Assembly (NCBI GenBank): GCA_036939755.1
Contig: JALLAZ010000172.1
Location: 1-49,290 of the forward strand
DNA: 49,290 nucleotides
Reading direction: 5' to 3'
Source of the DNA: Stephanodiscus triporus
Lineage: Eukaryota; Bacillariophyta; Thalassiosirophyceae; Thalassiosirales; Thalassiosiraceae
This document shows, in pieces, positions 40,779 to 49,290 of the stretch. A model generated the notes under the pieces. The model had not been told where the DNA came from, made no database searches, and saw nothing but the letters and a program-made list of their open reading frames with translations. How positions within the stretch are numbered: position 1 is the stretch's first letter; each line of letters begins with the position of its first letter. A program made the position numbers and the translations under genes.

Positions 40779-43700
40779 TCATCTCATATCGAAGCGATTG
40801 TAAATCTTATCAATGATCATTTTCATATCGTGTTTGAATTTGCCGTAATCGCTAAAGAACACCTCGTATCCAGGAAATCTTATATCGTGGGTGCACGAGT
40901 GAAATAATGGATAGCCCAAGGGATCGAGACTAAAATCGAATTCGATATTAATCTTGAAAGTTTTGTCGCAGGGAAGATAATTTGACCCCGTGGCACACTC
41001 GACAAGTTTCACCAAAAAGTTGGGGTCTTCTTCGGCACTCTCCGTCAAAAAGGTTTTGAAACCGGTATTGTAAAAATTTTCTTGCTCATCCTTTATTCTC
41101 TCTATATCCATCTCTGTAAAACCGTCAGCTTCATTAGGTTCTGCATATACGGCACATGAGCATTGTCAGATACGATGGGGTGAATACAACAGAGAGATGG
41201 TAGTATTGTTACTCACCTCCTACCCCAAACTTTGGCTGCAGGATATTGGCAATCAATTCTTCAACGCTAATATCTGGCCTGGCAAAATACGTATGCTGAA
41301 TGGCTTGTAATGGGACCATTGACCAACGAATGGCTATGCCACACCCTTTTACAATTTCACTTGAAGGGTCGCCAAACGTTAGCCCATCCTGGAGACTGCT
41401 GAGCAAAATCTTGCGATTATTTATGAAGTTGTCGGGGATGAATTTGGCAAAGAAAGTCTCCCTTGTCCATGGCTTGCCGTCTCCATCGGTCTCACCACAA
41501 TCTAAGAGATACGTTAGTGTCTCCTCCCCATGAAAAGCGAGCATTCCAATATGATTTAAGATATCAGCAGGCTCATAATCATTGTCATACCCGTGAAACA
41601 TCACTAAAGCAGCAGTGCAGCAGGAAATTGAAGACAATGCTTGAATGTGAGTATCTCATATGAAGCATCGTGCGATGATACAGTCACCGACTTACAATTC
41701 ATAAGAAAGGGGGGCATTGCATTGGTTGGTAGTGCTTGTTTGTTGGCTAAGGCATGCAGCATGATACGGCCTATTGCCCTTATGTAGTTTTTGGCTTGCT
41801 TGATTGCCTCCTTCACCATCTCACAACAATTCTTGGCAGTGCCTTCGATTTTGTGCTTCAGCATATCGTCAGTAATGACCCACACACCACTGGGTGTATC
41901 CTCAAATAGCGCCACACTCTCACTCCCAACTTTGACTGACAGTGTGCCAATCTGCTTAAATATATCCGTCAAAAATTGGCGTGATGGCCCGCCTTCATCT
42001 TTGGCCATAAGTTCCTTTCGAGCTGCCATTAGTTTCTTTCGAGCTGGAGACAGTCAAAAGTGTGAGTTGTGAGATGGAACAGTCGGTCAAAAACAATATT
42101 TTTTCAAGCGTTACCTGGTTTATCCACCTTGCCCCGGGCAGCAAGCAATTCTGCTTTTATGTCATACATAATTTCCCATGATGACAGTATCGACATAGGA
42201 TTTTTATCACCAAACAAAACTGCATGAGCAGAAGCCCCGGCTTTCTCTTTCTTTTTGTACAAGTTGTCGAAGAAGTCTTGCAAACAGAAGCCACTCTCAT
42301 TGTCTGTATTACTAGTCACTTCGATTGTTACTCCGCCTTTGTATGTTCCATAGATTTCTTTCATCGTATCTAAATTAAAATCACAGACAAAAGACAGCAA
42401 TGAAATACAATAAGCAACGCACATGAAACATAGAGAGTACGTTAACATTCTGTACACTCACCAAAGTAGTCCATCATCATCCTCTCATACTTGGCAAACT
42501 GACTATCAGACAGCTCATCTTTTTTGCTTCTCTTCTCCACGTCGAATTTATCTCTTATCTTCTCGAGCTCCTGAAGCCTTTCGAGATGATCCTTTGCTTG
42601 ATCTCGAAATTTCTTAATTTCCTGATTCTTCTTCTCCAACTCTGCCCGATCCCTCTCCTTTTCTCTCTCATGCCTCTTGATCTCTCTATTTGCAAACTCT
42701 AGGTCCCGCAGACGGAGCCGACTGTCTTCGTCATCGGCCCTTCGGTATTCCTTGCTAAGCCTGGGGAAAAGCGCCTTGTGAGGGAAATCTGGTCAGATGC
42801 AGACATACACATGAGAAGAAGAGATATGGTAAGCACAGTATGAGTAGTAAGACACAGACGGTTCATCAAATGAAATGAGTTACCTGTGCCGTGCCAGTCC
42901 TTGTACAAGTTCCAAAGGTATACCTCCGTTGCATGATGATACATACAATTCAAGCCCCTCTTCACTTTTTTACCCTGCTCTTTTTCTTCATAAACGCCTC
43001 CCTCCTTCCTTAAATGATCCATGAGGTCATTTGGTTGAAACCTCTTCTTTTGGTTGCACTTATTGCAATCATCAAATGATATCTGGTTGTTCTTCCTTCA
43101 GGGTTCGACATTTGGTCCACAGGGACAGTAGCAGATTTCACTAGCACCAAACTCAGTGAGGTGAAATCCCCGGTTGAGAGGGAGGCAGTGCGGAAGCGCG
43201 ATGATGAACCGCTTCTCCATTGTAGAGAGATCTCGTGAGGGGGTCTTCTGGCGGCTTGCTCCGGGAGGATAGCTATCATCAGAGGAGGAATCGCTTTCGC
43301 ATTCGTATTGACTTTGCCAGGACCGGGTAATTCTGCCGGACAAAAGATCCTCGCCTATGGATTTGATCGTGGCATCCACAGCATTTTTTTCCCTCTGATT
43401 CCACGTCTCGGCCTTGTTTTCCTTCTCGTTCCACCTGTCCCTCGGCGACTGATGCGCCAGTTTCCACACGGGTAGGGCCTTGTCGATATCCCGGAGGCAG
43501 TCCTCGAATGCTTTCCTGTTCGCCCGCTCCTCCTCGGTTACGTCGTCGTTCGTCGACTCAAAGGATTCCACCATGGTAGATTGAACCTCCGTGGGTACCG
43601 CATCAGATCGTTGATCCGGGGAAGAAGATGCCAGGCGTTTCGTTCCGTTCACTTCTCCCTCCCTCTCGCTCCTCTCCCGCCCTCGTCCACTATAATGGTT

Positions 43701-43918
43701 CATTTGGTCGTTGTTTCCTCTCACCCCTCCATAGTCCCCCCCATTACCATGCTGGTTCATTCGGTTGTTGTTTTCTCTCACCCCTCCACGGTCTATGATA
43801 AACAAGTCATCACGCCGATGGCGACTGCCACCACCATATTGATGCTGGTTACCAGTATTTCTTGGGTGGTGGCCTCCGTTGTACCCGCCGTTGTACCCAC
43901 CATTGTTGTGGCCAGAAG
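40779..43918 (-). pseudogene. HECT-like E3 ubiquitin ligase gene, 5' end interrupted by Copia
   Basis: Six exons in frame: 43918-42884, 42788-42462, 42369-42115, 42043-41696, 41603-41217 and 41113-40779. Every intron begins GTGAGT or GTAA and ends AG. Order: a Gly/Asn/Arg-rich N-terminus (GYNGGYNGG, RGGVRENNN, YGGVRGNND), a charged region, a Cys cluster (ICYCPCGPN .. DDCNKCNQKKRF), a coiled coil (REIKRHEREKERDRAELEKK), then a divergent HECT-type domain. The latter reads EGGPSRQFLTDIFKQIG, YIRAIGRIMLHALANKQALP, NNRKILLSSLQDGL and SMVPLQAIQHTYF. The C-lobe reads FLVKLVECATGSNYLP and PLFHSCTHDIRFPGYE, with the Cys where HECT ligases place the thioester Cys. An in-frame TGA (43098-43100) interrupts the Cys cluster. 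The upstream frame runs straight into the Copia LTR at 43919, so the true 5' end is displaced or lost. Probably inactive, but an internal start is possible. The HECT call rests on motif order. Confidence 0.6.
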
Positions 43919-44001
43919 TGTTGATGCTAGCGTAATTATGCCATGATTACGCAGCCAAAATCACGTTGGGTTCTGAGATAATAATTATTTTATGAGCTAC
44001 A
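43919..44001 (-). repeat. 3' LTR of the Copia element
   Basis: Plus-strand TGTTGATGCTAGCGTAATTA from 43919 repeats the sequence at 49236. The first 55 bases match with one difference (T versus C at position 21). The outer end reads TG, which is CA on the element strand. The inner boundary is inferred at a TGTAGCTC on the element strand near 44001, 14 bases past the polyprotein stop, so the LTR would be only about 83 bases. Confidence 0.6.
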
Positions 44002-44014
44002 ACGAGTGATTTTT

Positions 44015-47000
44015 TTAGTGTTGGCGTTGTCGAGCTCCTTGTTTCACAAAGTCTGAGTCAGGGTCAAAACCTGACTCAGCCCAGATCTCAGCCACCCCAG
44101 TAGGGCTGCGAGATCTGAGTCGGCGCGCTGGCGCTGAGGTGGTCGCCGCTGAGGTGGTCGACCGCTGAGGTGGTCGATCTTTCGACCGCTGAGGTGGTCG
44201 ATCTTCAAGTCGAAGTCGATCTTCAACACACTCCCGCGATGAAGGGGTGGATAGAGTGCCATCCTTCATCGAATGTCTAGCTCGGCCTCGTTCGTCTTCG
44301 TCTCGTTCGAAGTCATCGTCGTAATCACGTGAGCAATTCTGCAAGAATGCACGCATGTCGCGGAATTTCTGTCCTTGGAGGGGTTTGGTGAGCACATCAG
44401 CCCACATGGAGTCAGTAGGGCAGTAGCGAAGATCAATCTCTCCAGCATCGTAATAATCTTTGATAAGGAAATACTTAGCCTTGATGTGTTTGGAACGTTT
44501 TGATGAGGATACTCGTCCATTCTTCTCCAGCGATAGGGCACTCATGTTGTCCTGAAAAATAGTGCATTCGTCAATGTCATATCCCTGGCATTCAACAAAA
44601 TATCGAGTCCAAAGGACATCAGGAAGTTTGTCACCAAGAGCAATAAGTTCGGTTTCGGTGGAGCTCTTGGTATTGCATTTCATTTTGTTGGATGAGCTCG
44701 TTACAGCTCCTTTACCAAGGGTCATGAGAGATCCAATTTGTCCCCGGCAATCTTCGTGTACTTGGTGGGATGCATCAATATACCAATGGATTGAGAAGTT
44801 CATCGAATCGGCGCTCAGGATCAGCTTGAGGTATCTCGTGCCATTCAGGTAACAGAGGACGCGAACAAGTTTATTCCAGTCATCCTCATCTGGTGCCTTA
44901 ACACGTGTGGTGAGAAATGAGACGGCAGTTTGGATGTCGCGACGTGCTCTGTTGGCAGCAAATAAAAGCTGATAGACTGTGTGGTGAAACGCGTCGGCTT
45001 GCTTATCGTCAAGTTTCCTTCCATTCTCACGAATCTTGTACAGATTGTCTGTCGCCGGTGTGGCACATTTACTTGTAATTGCCGCAGGGAATTCCTTGAT
45101 CACCTTCGAGATATATTGCTGCATATTAATACGCACCTCGTCCGTGAAAGAATAGTCGAACGTCATTCCCAGGTAGTCGTGAACTGTACCCGCTTTCTCC
45201 GTAAGGTTCTCCCCATAGATGTCTTTGATTTGTTGTACGAAGGTCATAATATCGTCATGGACGGCATGGCTGATCATGAGATCATCAACATGCCATCGTA
45301 CAGTCATTTGAGAGCCATTCACCATTTTGTTTGCAACGCAAGGGTCGTAAGGATTGATAGTGAAACCCATGTCGCGCAGCTCAGCAACCAACTTCCGGTA
45401 AAAGAGTAGAGCGCTCTTCATCATCCCGTACAATGCTTTTTGGAGGCGGAGATAGAGCACAGATCGACCCTTTTCAACGACGATGTATTTCCGATAAAGT
45501 GTAGGATTCGTCCGGACCATCAATTCTGCCAGGGTCCCAACCATCTTCATGAGTACGTAGTCCTCGTTGTCAGCATGTAAGAAGGCACCGGGGATGTCAA
45601 TCGTAACAACTTTCCGATTTTCCTTGGCGTCGATGGCTGATGTGATGAAAACGGATTCAAGAGCAACAGTTGGTGCGGCAGCTTCTTCCTTCGCAATATG
45701 CTCCCGCTGTACACTCCCGTTCGCACAGGAGCGCGCCTTGATATCGCCGTTTCGCTTTTCTTTAAGGAATATAAGGGATGCGAGTGCTTTGCGTTTGTCA
45801 TCGTCTGTAAGGTCACTGGCTGATTTGGGCTCAAATACCCCGTATGTGTTGAATTGCTCCAATTCTTTCGTAACAGCTATTTCTCCACGTTCACCAAAGT
45901 GCTTTATCCCAGCCTCGAGCTGATATTGACCCGCCTTGGGCTTGTACTTCTTTTTACGTTTTTTGAGGTTCTCCTTTTCAGCGTAATGCACCATGATATA
46001 GTGTGCAACGGCGGCAAGACCATCATCCTCGTCCATTCCATCGTCATCGGTGTGCTCGTCGACGGTCGCCAACATGGTATGTTCCGCCTCATCAGCTGTA
46101 ACGTATAACTCGTAATCACAAAACTGCCTGTTTGCAATGCGGACACGGCCTGAGTGGCGGCTGCGATCCACATCCTGGGAAGTAGTGGGTGGAGGATCAG
46201 CTTCCATCACGGGATCATCATCAATATGTTCGACCTTCACGGGAGTTTCTTGTTTGATATGGTCGTAGAACGCATCATCCTCATCGTCATCAAGAATCTC
46301 AATCACATCATGGCTCCCGTTGCGTGCCTCAGGGAGAAGCGAGGAGAAATCCATACCAGAATTCTCAGCGGCAAGTCGAGCCCGTTCCTGATCGCTCTGT
46401 GCTGTGTCAGCCTGAATGACTTCGTCGACACCAACAATCTCCTCTCGCGCGGTAAGCACTCCCGGAATCTCGGCAGGGATGTCAGGAAAGGGAGCGACAT
46501 CGGGTTCCAATAGTTCGTACTCATCACCAATGTCCCATTCGTATTCTCTATCGATGTCCCATTCGTATTCTACTCCGCGCCTATTCTTGAATGATAGTCC
46601 GGCTGGCGATTTGTTTCGGGCGGCTATCTCAGCAACCTTTTTAATAACACTCTCCGTCACAGGCATCTCCGTGAAGCTCCGACGGATTAGTTTCTTCCCA
46701 GTGGCAAGTGATAGGAACTTGTAACTTCCCTGAGCATTTCCGGTGGGACCGAGGCAGATGGCCCATATAGTCCGTGGTGCCATTGTATTGGTGATATCTC
46801 GGTCTTCGCGGACTTCGCAGTATGATCCAAAAGGGGCCCTCGCATGTGTCTTGCCATCAAGCCTCTGTCGCATGATAATCTCTCGCGGGCTATACTTCTC
46901 TGATATACCCGATTTGACAGGGAAGGAGTTCATCCACATGACACAGAAGTGCATTAATTCAATTGTCATTAGGTCGGGCAACGTGGGGTATGGCAGGGTA

Positions 47001-49216
47001 TTGACTGTGCACCGTGCTCGTTCCTTGATTACTCGTATCTTTCGCTCGATCTCACCCACGTGCTCGCTCGCTGCCGTTGTGTTGAGGGTGACATTTGGCA
47101 TTAGGGTCTTGAGACACTCGAACTCATAGTCCATCAGAGCGGTCTGCACAATGAAGCCGGCTGTGCCATATATTGTGAACACCCTGTTTAATGTATCGAC
47201 TAGACGCTTGGCAGTACGTGATGGTAAATATTCTATGGTTACTAGGCTTATCCCTCTCGAAGAGGTAACCAAAAACGGCAAGCCGTTGACGAACATTACG
47301 TCTGCCACTAACGTTACATACTTATGCAGTTGGACAAAATCCCGAGGGATCTGAACAATCTCGACTCTCACGCGTTCTGGCTTAGTTCTGGTCTGTTTTC
47401 CTCTGAGGTTGGCGAGGTCAGGACCATACATAAGGTTAGCGTTGTTGATGTCGTGCACAGTAACAGGGCAATTGGTGATAAGCTTTTCACGCACCATCCC
47501 GGTGAACTCTCTCTCGGTTGGGTGACCGATCATCCCCTGGAGGCGCCGCGCTTCCGTTGCTTTCTCAATCTCGTGCTTGGTGAAACCTTGGAAGTTCTCC
47601 CGCACTGTATTCACGAGCATGTACTCGATCTTGCTGTCTTCATCCGTGAGGTCAAGATAATGTAGTCCGCGCGGGCTTGGCTTGAACTCGACGACTCCTC
47701 CTGAAGTGTGGACTTGAAAAACTCCATCTCGATCCCAGCTGTCGTAAGTCACTCGGTGCTTTTGCTTGATGCTGTGGAGTGATAGCACATTTGCGATGCT
47801 GTGTGGGTTGTGTTTCACGGTCATGCTTCCCAGGTCACCCTCGAGATTCGTAGTAGTGGAGCCAGCATTGCAGTGCACAGTGATGGGCTTGTCTGCCTTT
47901 CTGATATTCTTCAGGAGCTTTGGGTTGGCAATCTGGTTGACCGTGCTCTGATTATCAAGGAGAATGTAGTTCTTGTTTACGATGCCTCTTGCTTCCTGTT
48001 GCACGAAGATGTTGTCACCTTGATCCAGATCTTCGTCCTCTGCTTGAATGGTAGTGTGCATTTGTTCGCCCTCTGCCGTCTCATCGTTCTGCTTGTTAGG
48101 ACACTCCCGTGCGATGTGCCCCTTCTTGCCGCAGGCTCGGCATTTGACGTTGTCCTTCCAGTTCCCTCCTTCGGCCTGCACGAACATTGCACCTTCTTCG
48201 CTCGCCACTCCTGCCTCTTGACCTCGGCGCTTGTTCCATCCAGCAGGAGGCTTGTAGGCAGTAAGGATGCGGAGCACAACCTCTGGACTGTCGGGATATT
48301 CGCTTGTCCCCGTCACATAGTTCTCTGCGATGCTACGCTTGAGGTCACCATACTTCTGCCCGTTTGCACCATTCAGCATTAGGGCGGCTAGGAACTTGTC
48401 TCGAACAACCTTCTTCCCTTGCTTCATCTGGTCGGGTGTAGCATTCCCAATGTCGACCCCCGGGAAGAGAACTTCGATTTCCTTGGCTATCATATTCGGG
48501 AAGTGTGAGAGTGATCCTGCCCCCCCGTACTCTTCGATTACCTTGACTAGTGCCATGAAGTCTTCGTGATAATCGGCATTCGCTTGCTCCGGCTTCTGCC
48601 AATAGAAAAAGAGGTTCTTGATCGCCCCCACAATCGAAACGTACTCGTCGTTCAGAGTATCGAACTGGCAGCAGTAGCTGCGTATCATGGTTAGTAGTGC
48701 AGCCACATCATTGCCGCTCTTGCACTTTTCGTATCCGTTCCCACCCTCCAGCTTGTTCTTCAGCTCTGGGGAACATTGGTCGTAGATGAGAGCCCACGCA
48801 TTGGACTCGTTGTCTTGATATTTGTCCTTTCTTGCTCGCATGGACTTGTAATCCTCCTTCCAAGCAAACACCGCCATCTCAAAGGCGTCTGGGTCTTCGT
48901 TTCCATTTTCGTCCTTGTAGTCTGCCTTCTTTGGCTTCTCGGGGTAGCTCAAGGTTGGTCGTGCCAGCTTCTGCAGGGTCTTCACAATGTCGTCTGGACT
49001 CTTGTATGTCTTCTGGATGTATGTCTCGATATTCTTGAGCGACTTGGAGAACTTCGCAGGGTCGCTAGATGCTCCCACATCGAAAGTATCATCTTCCAGG
49101 CCCTCCACCTTGCTCTTGTACCTGGCACCAGCTTGGCCTCCTCTGCTGTATCTGTTGTTGCGGTATCTCCCTTGTTTCTTGGGGTTCCCCGCTTCCTTCT
49201 GTTCTGGTTCGGTCAT
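44015..49216 (-). CDS. Copia Gag-Pol polyprotein
   Basis: 1733 residues without a break. Gag: a basic Gly/Arg start, then a CCHC knuckle CRACGKKGHIARECPN near residue 359. Protease: YILLDNQSTVNQIANP near 420, with DNQS in place of the usual D(T/S)GA. Integrase: the GMIGHPTEREF zinc-binding region, the core acidic residues in LVADVMFVNG, ALMDYEFECL and EHVGEIERKIRVIKE, then SPREIIMRQ. Reverse transcriptase: FLKEKRNGDIKARSCANGSV, VVTIDIPGAFLHADNEDYV and the active site RWHVDDLMIS near 1308. RNase H: WYIDASHQVHEDCRGQ, SSTETELIALGDKL, CTIFQDNMSALSL and SKHIKAKYFLIKD. The domain order (integrase before RT) places it in Ty1/Copia. A C-terminal tail of about 120 residues carries an EDRPPQRS/KDRPPQRS repeat. 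All catalytic residues are present, so it could be autonomous. Confidence 0.95.
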   Translation of the reverse strand: MTEPEQKEAGNPKKQGRYRNNRYSRGGQAGARYKSKVEGLEDDTFDVGASSDPAKFSKSLKNIETYIQKTYKSPDDIVKTLQKLARPTLSYPEKPKKADYKDENGNEDPDAFEMAVFAWKEDYKSMRARKDKYQDNESNAWALIYDQCSPELKNKLEGGNGYEKCKSGNDVAALLTMIRSYCCQFDTLNDEYVSIVGAIKNLFFYWQKPEQANADYHEDFMALVKVIEEYGGAGSLSHFPNMIAKEIEVLFPGVDIGNATPDQMKQGKKVVRDKFLAALMLNGANGQKYGDLKRSIAENYVTGTSEYPDSPEVVLRILTAYKPPAGWNKRRGQEAGVASEEGAMFVQAEGGNWKDNVKCRACGKKGHIARECPNKQNDETAEGEQMHTTIQAEDEDLDQGDNIFVQQEARGIVNKNYILLDNQSTVNQIANPKLLKNIRKADKPITVHCNAGSTTTNLEGDLGSMTVKHNPHSIANVLSLHSIKQKHRVTYDSWDRDGVFQVHTSGGVVEFKPSPRGLHYLDLTDEDSKIEYMLVNTVRENFQGFTKHEIEKATEARRLQGMIGHPTEREFTGMVREKLITNCPVTVHDINNANLMYGPDLANLRGKQTRTKPERVRVEIVQIPRDFVQLHKYVTLVADVMFVNGLPFLVTSSRGISLVTIEYLPSRTAKRLVDTLNRVFTIYGTAGFIVQTALMDYEFECLKTLMPNVTLNTTAASEHVGEIERKIRVIKERARCTVNTLPYPTLPDLMTIELMHFCVMWMNSFPVKSGISEKYSPREIIMRQRLDGKTHARAPFGSYCEVREDRDITNTMAPRTIWAICLGPTGNAQGSYKFLSLATGKKLIRRSFTEMPVTESVIKKVAEIAARNKSPAGLSFKNRRGVEYEWDIDREYEWDIGDEYELLEPDVAPFPDIPAEIPGVLTAREEIVGVDEVIQADTAQSDQERARLAAENSGMDFSSLLPEARNGSHDVIEILDDDEDDAFYDHIKQETPVKVEHIDDDPVMEADPPPTTSQDVDRSRHSGRVRIANRQFCDYELYVTADEAEHTMLATVDEHTDDDGMDEDDGLAAVAHYIMVHYAEKENLKKRKKKYKPKAGQYQLEAGIKHFGERGEIAVTKELEQFNTYGVFEPKSASDLTDDDKRKALASLIFLKEKRNGDIKARSCANGSVQREHIAKEEAAAPTVALESVFITSAIDAKENRKVVTIDIPGAFLHADNEDYVLMKMVGTLAELMVRTNPTLYRKYIVVEKGRSVLYLRLQKALYGMMKSALLFYRKLVAELRDMGFTINPYDPCVANKMVNGSQMTVRWHVDDLMISHAVHDDIMTFVQQIKDIYGENLTEKAGTVHDYLGMTFDYSFTDEVRINMQQYISKVIKEFPAAITSKCATPATDNLYKIRENGRKLDDKQADAFHHTVYQLLFAANRARRDIQTAVSFLTTRVKAPDEDDWNKLVRVLCYLNGTRYLKLILSADSMNFSIHWYIDASHQVHEDCRGQIGSLMTLGKGAVTSSSNKMKCNTKSSTETELIALGDKLPDVLWTRYFVECQGYDIDECTIFQDNMSALSLEKNGRVSSSKRSKHIKAKYFLIKDYYDAGEIDLRYCPTDSMWADVLTKPLQGQKFRDMRAFLQNCSRDYDDDFERDEDERGRARHSMKDGTLSTPSSRECVEDRLRLEDRPPQRSKDRPPQRSTTSAATTSAPARRLRSRSPTGVAEIWAESGFDPDSDFVKQGARQRQH
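44128..44220. repeat. Short tandem repeats in the Copia C-terminal tail
   Basis: GACCGCTGAGGTGGTCGATC and close variants occur about three to four times, then AAGTCGAAGTCGATCTTCAA. In the protein they give PPQRS repeats beyond RNase H. They are in frame. Confidence 0.7.
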
Positions 49217-49235
49217 CGTGCTAAAATAATTATTA

Positions 49236-49290
49236 TGTTGATGCTAGCGTAATTACGCCATGATTACGCAGCCAAAATCACGTTGGGTTC
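49236..49290 (-). repeat. 5' LTR of the Copia element, cut by the window end
   Basis: 55 visible bases starting TGTTGATGCTAGCGTAATTA and matching 43919-43973 with one difference. It contains the perfect palindrome GCGTAATTACGC, which the left copy has lost through the single substitution. The rest lies outside the window. Confidence 0.85.

Larger units (their letters stand above)
43919..49290 (-). mobile_element. Ty1/Copia LTR retrotransposon, near complete, young
   Basis: One intact ORF (49216-44015) flanked by direct repeats at 43919 and 49236 that differ at one base in the 55 visible. The element points leftwards. Its 5' LTR is cut by the window end. Only 19 bases separate the 5' LTR from the polyprotein ATG, and I see no standard TGG-starting primer-binding site there. 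The 14-mer TAAAATAATTATTA at 49222-49235 appears in inverted form at 43979-43992. It inserted into the 5' region of the HECT-like gene. The flanking 5-base target duplication cannot be checked because the right flank is outside the window. Confidence 0.85.

Noticed and set aside
49246..49275. CCATGATTACGC resembles the lacZ/M13-reverse region of cloning vectors
   Set aside because: The match is only about 12 bases and the flanks diverge. The same sequence occurs at 43941-43953 as part of the LTR, so it is element sequence and not vector.
1..49290. CRISPR array, operon or prokaryotic system
   Set aside because: No regularly spaced short repeats with unique spacers, no ribosome-binding sites, and most recognised genes have spliceosomal introns.

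Overview
This window looks like nuclear DNA from a diatom, most likely a GC-rich centric species. That is inference. The grounds are short canonical introns (GT..AG, mostly 60-170 nt), a lumen protein whose signal peptide ends in an AFAF-type cleavage site (diatom plastid import), a bHLH-PAS factor of the RITMO1 type, a Copia element of diatom style, and host genes packed with (TCG/CGA)n runs that encode Ser, Asp and Thr tracts. I found no operons and no rRNA or tRNA genes.

Layout. Positions 1-4.4 kb hold a poorly resolved GC-rich gene, a broken MYB (SHAQKYF-class) gene, a six-copy tandem array with a 190-199 bp period, and a 38-base C homopolymer. Positions 4.4-15.5 kb are a host block: a thermospermine/spermidine synthase-like enzyme, a Tc1/mariner-like fold-back MITE, an FG-GAP beta-propeller protein, a four-exon long-chain acyl-CoA synthetase and a three-exon bHLH-PAS transcription factor. 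Positions 15.7-20 kb are a graveyard of mobile DNA: two LTR-like repeats around an ORF with internal repeats, the C-terminal end of a Ty3/gypsy integrase, and a piggyBac-type transposase broken by a 14-bp microduplication.

Positions 20-40.5 kb are again host genes: a Zar1-like 3CxxC zinc protein, a relic of an FAD amine oxidase, a large TPR protein, a type II membrane protein, SAE1 (SUMO E1 subunit) divergent from a eukaryotic LarC, an ACC-synthase-like aminotransferase divergent from a thylakoid-lumen PDZ-FKBP isomerase, queuine tRNA-ribosyltransferase, and a 2OG-Fe(II) oxygenase-like protein. Positions 40.8-49.3 kb hold a HECT-like E3 ligase gene of at least six exons, whose 5' end is interrupted by an intact Copia retrotransposon with a 1733-codon ORF. 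The visible parts of its LTRs differ at one base in 55, so the insertion is young. The same HECT-like gene also carries an in-frame TGA.

The host genes do not form one pathway. The strongest points for follow-up are the freshly disrupted HECT-like gene, the layered retroelement and piggyBac debris, the LarC homologue with its His-rich loop, and several broken genes whose breaks can be placed to within a few bases. Intron positions were read by eye from splice consensus and reading-frame continuity. No transcript or database evidence was available.
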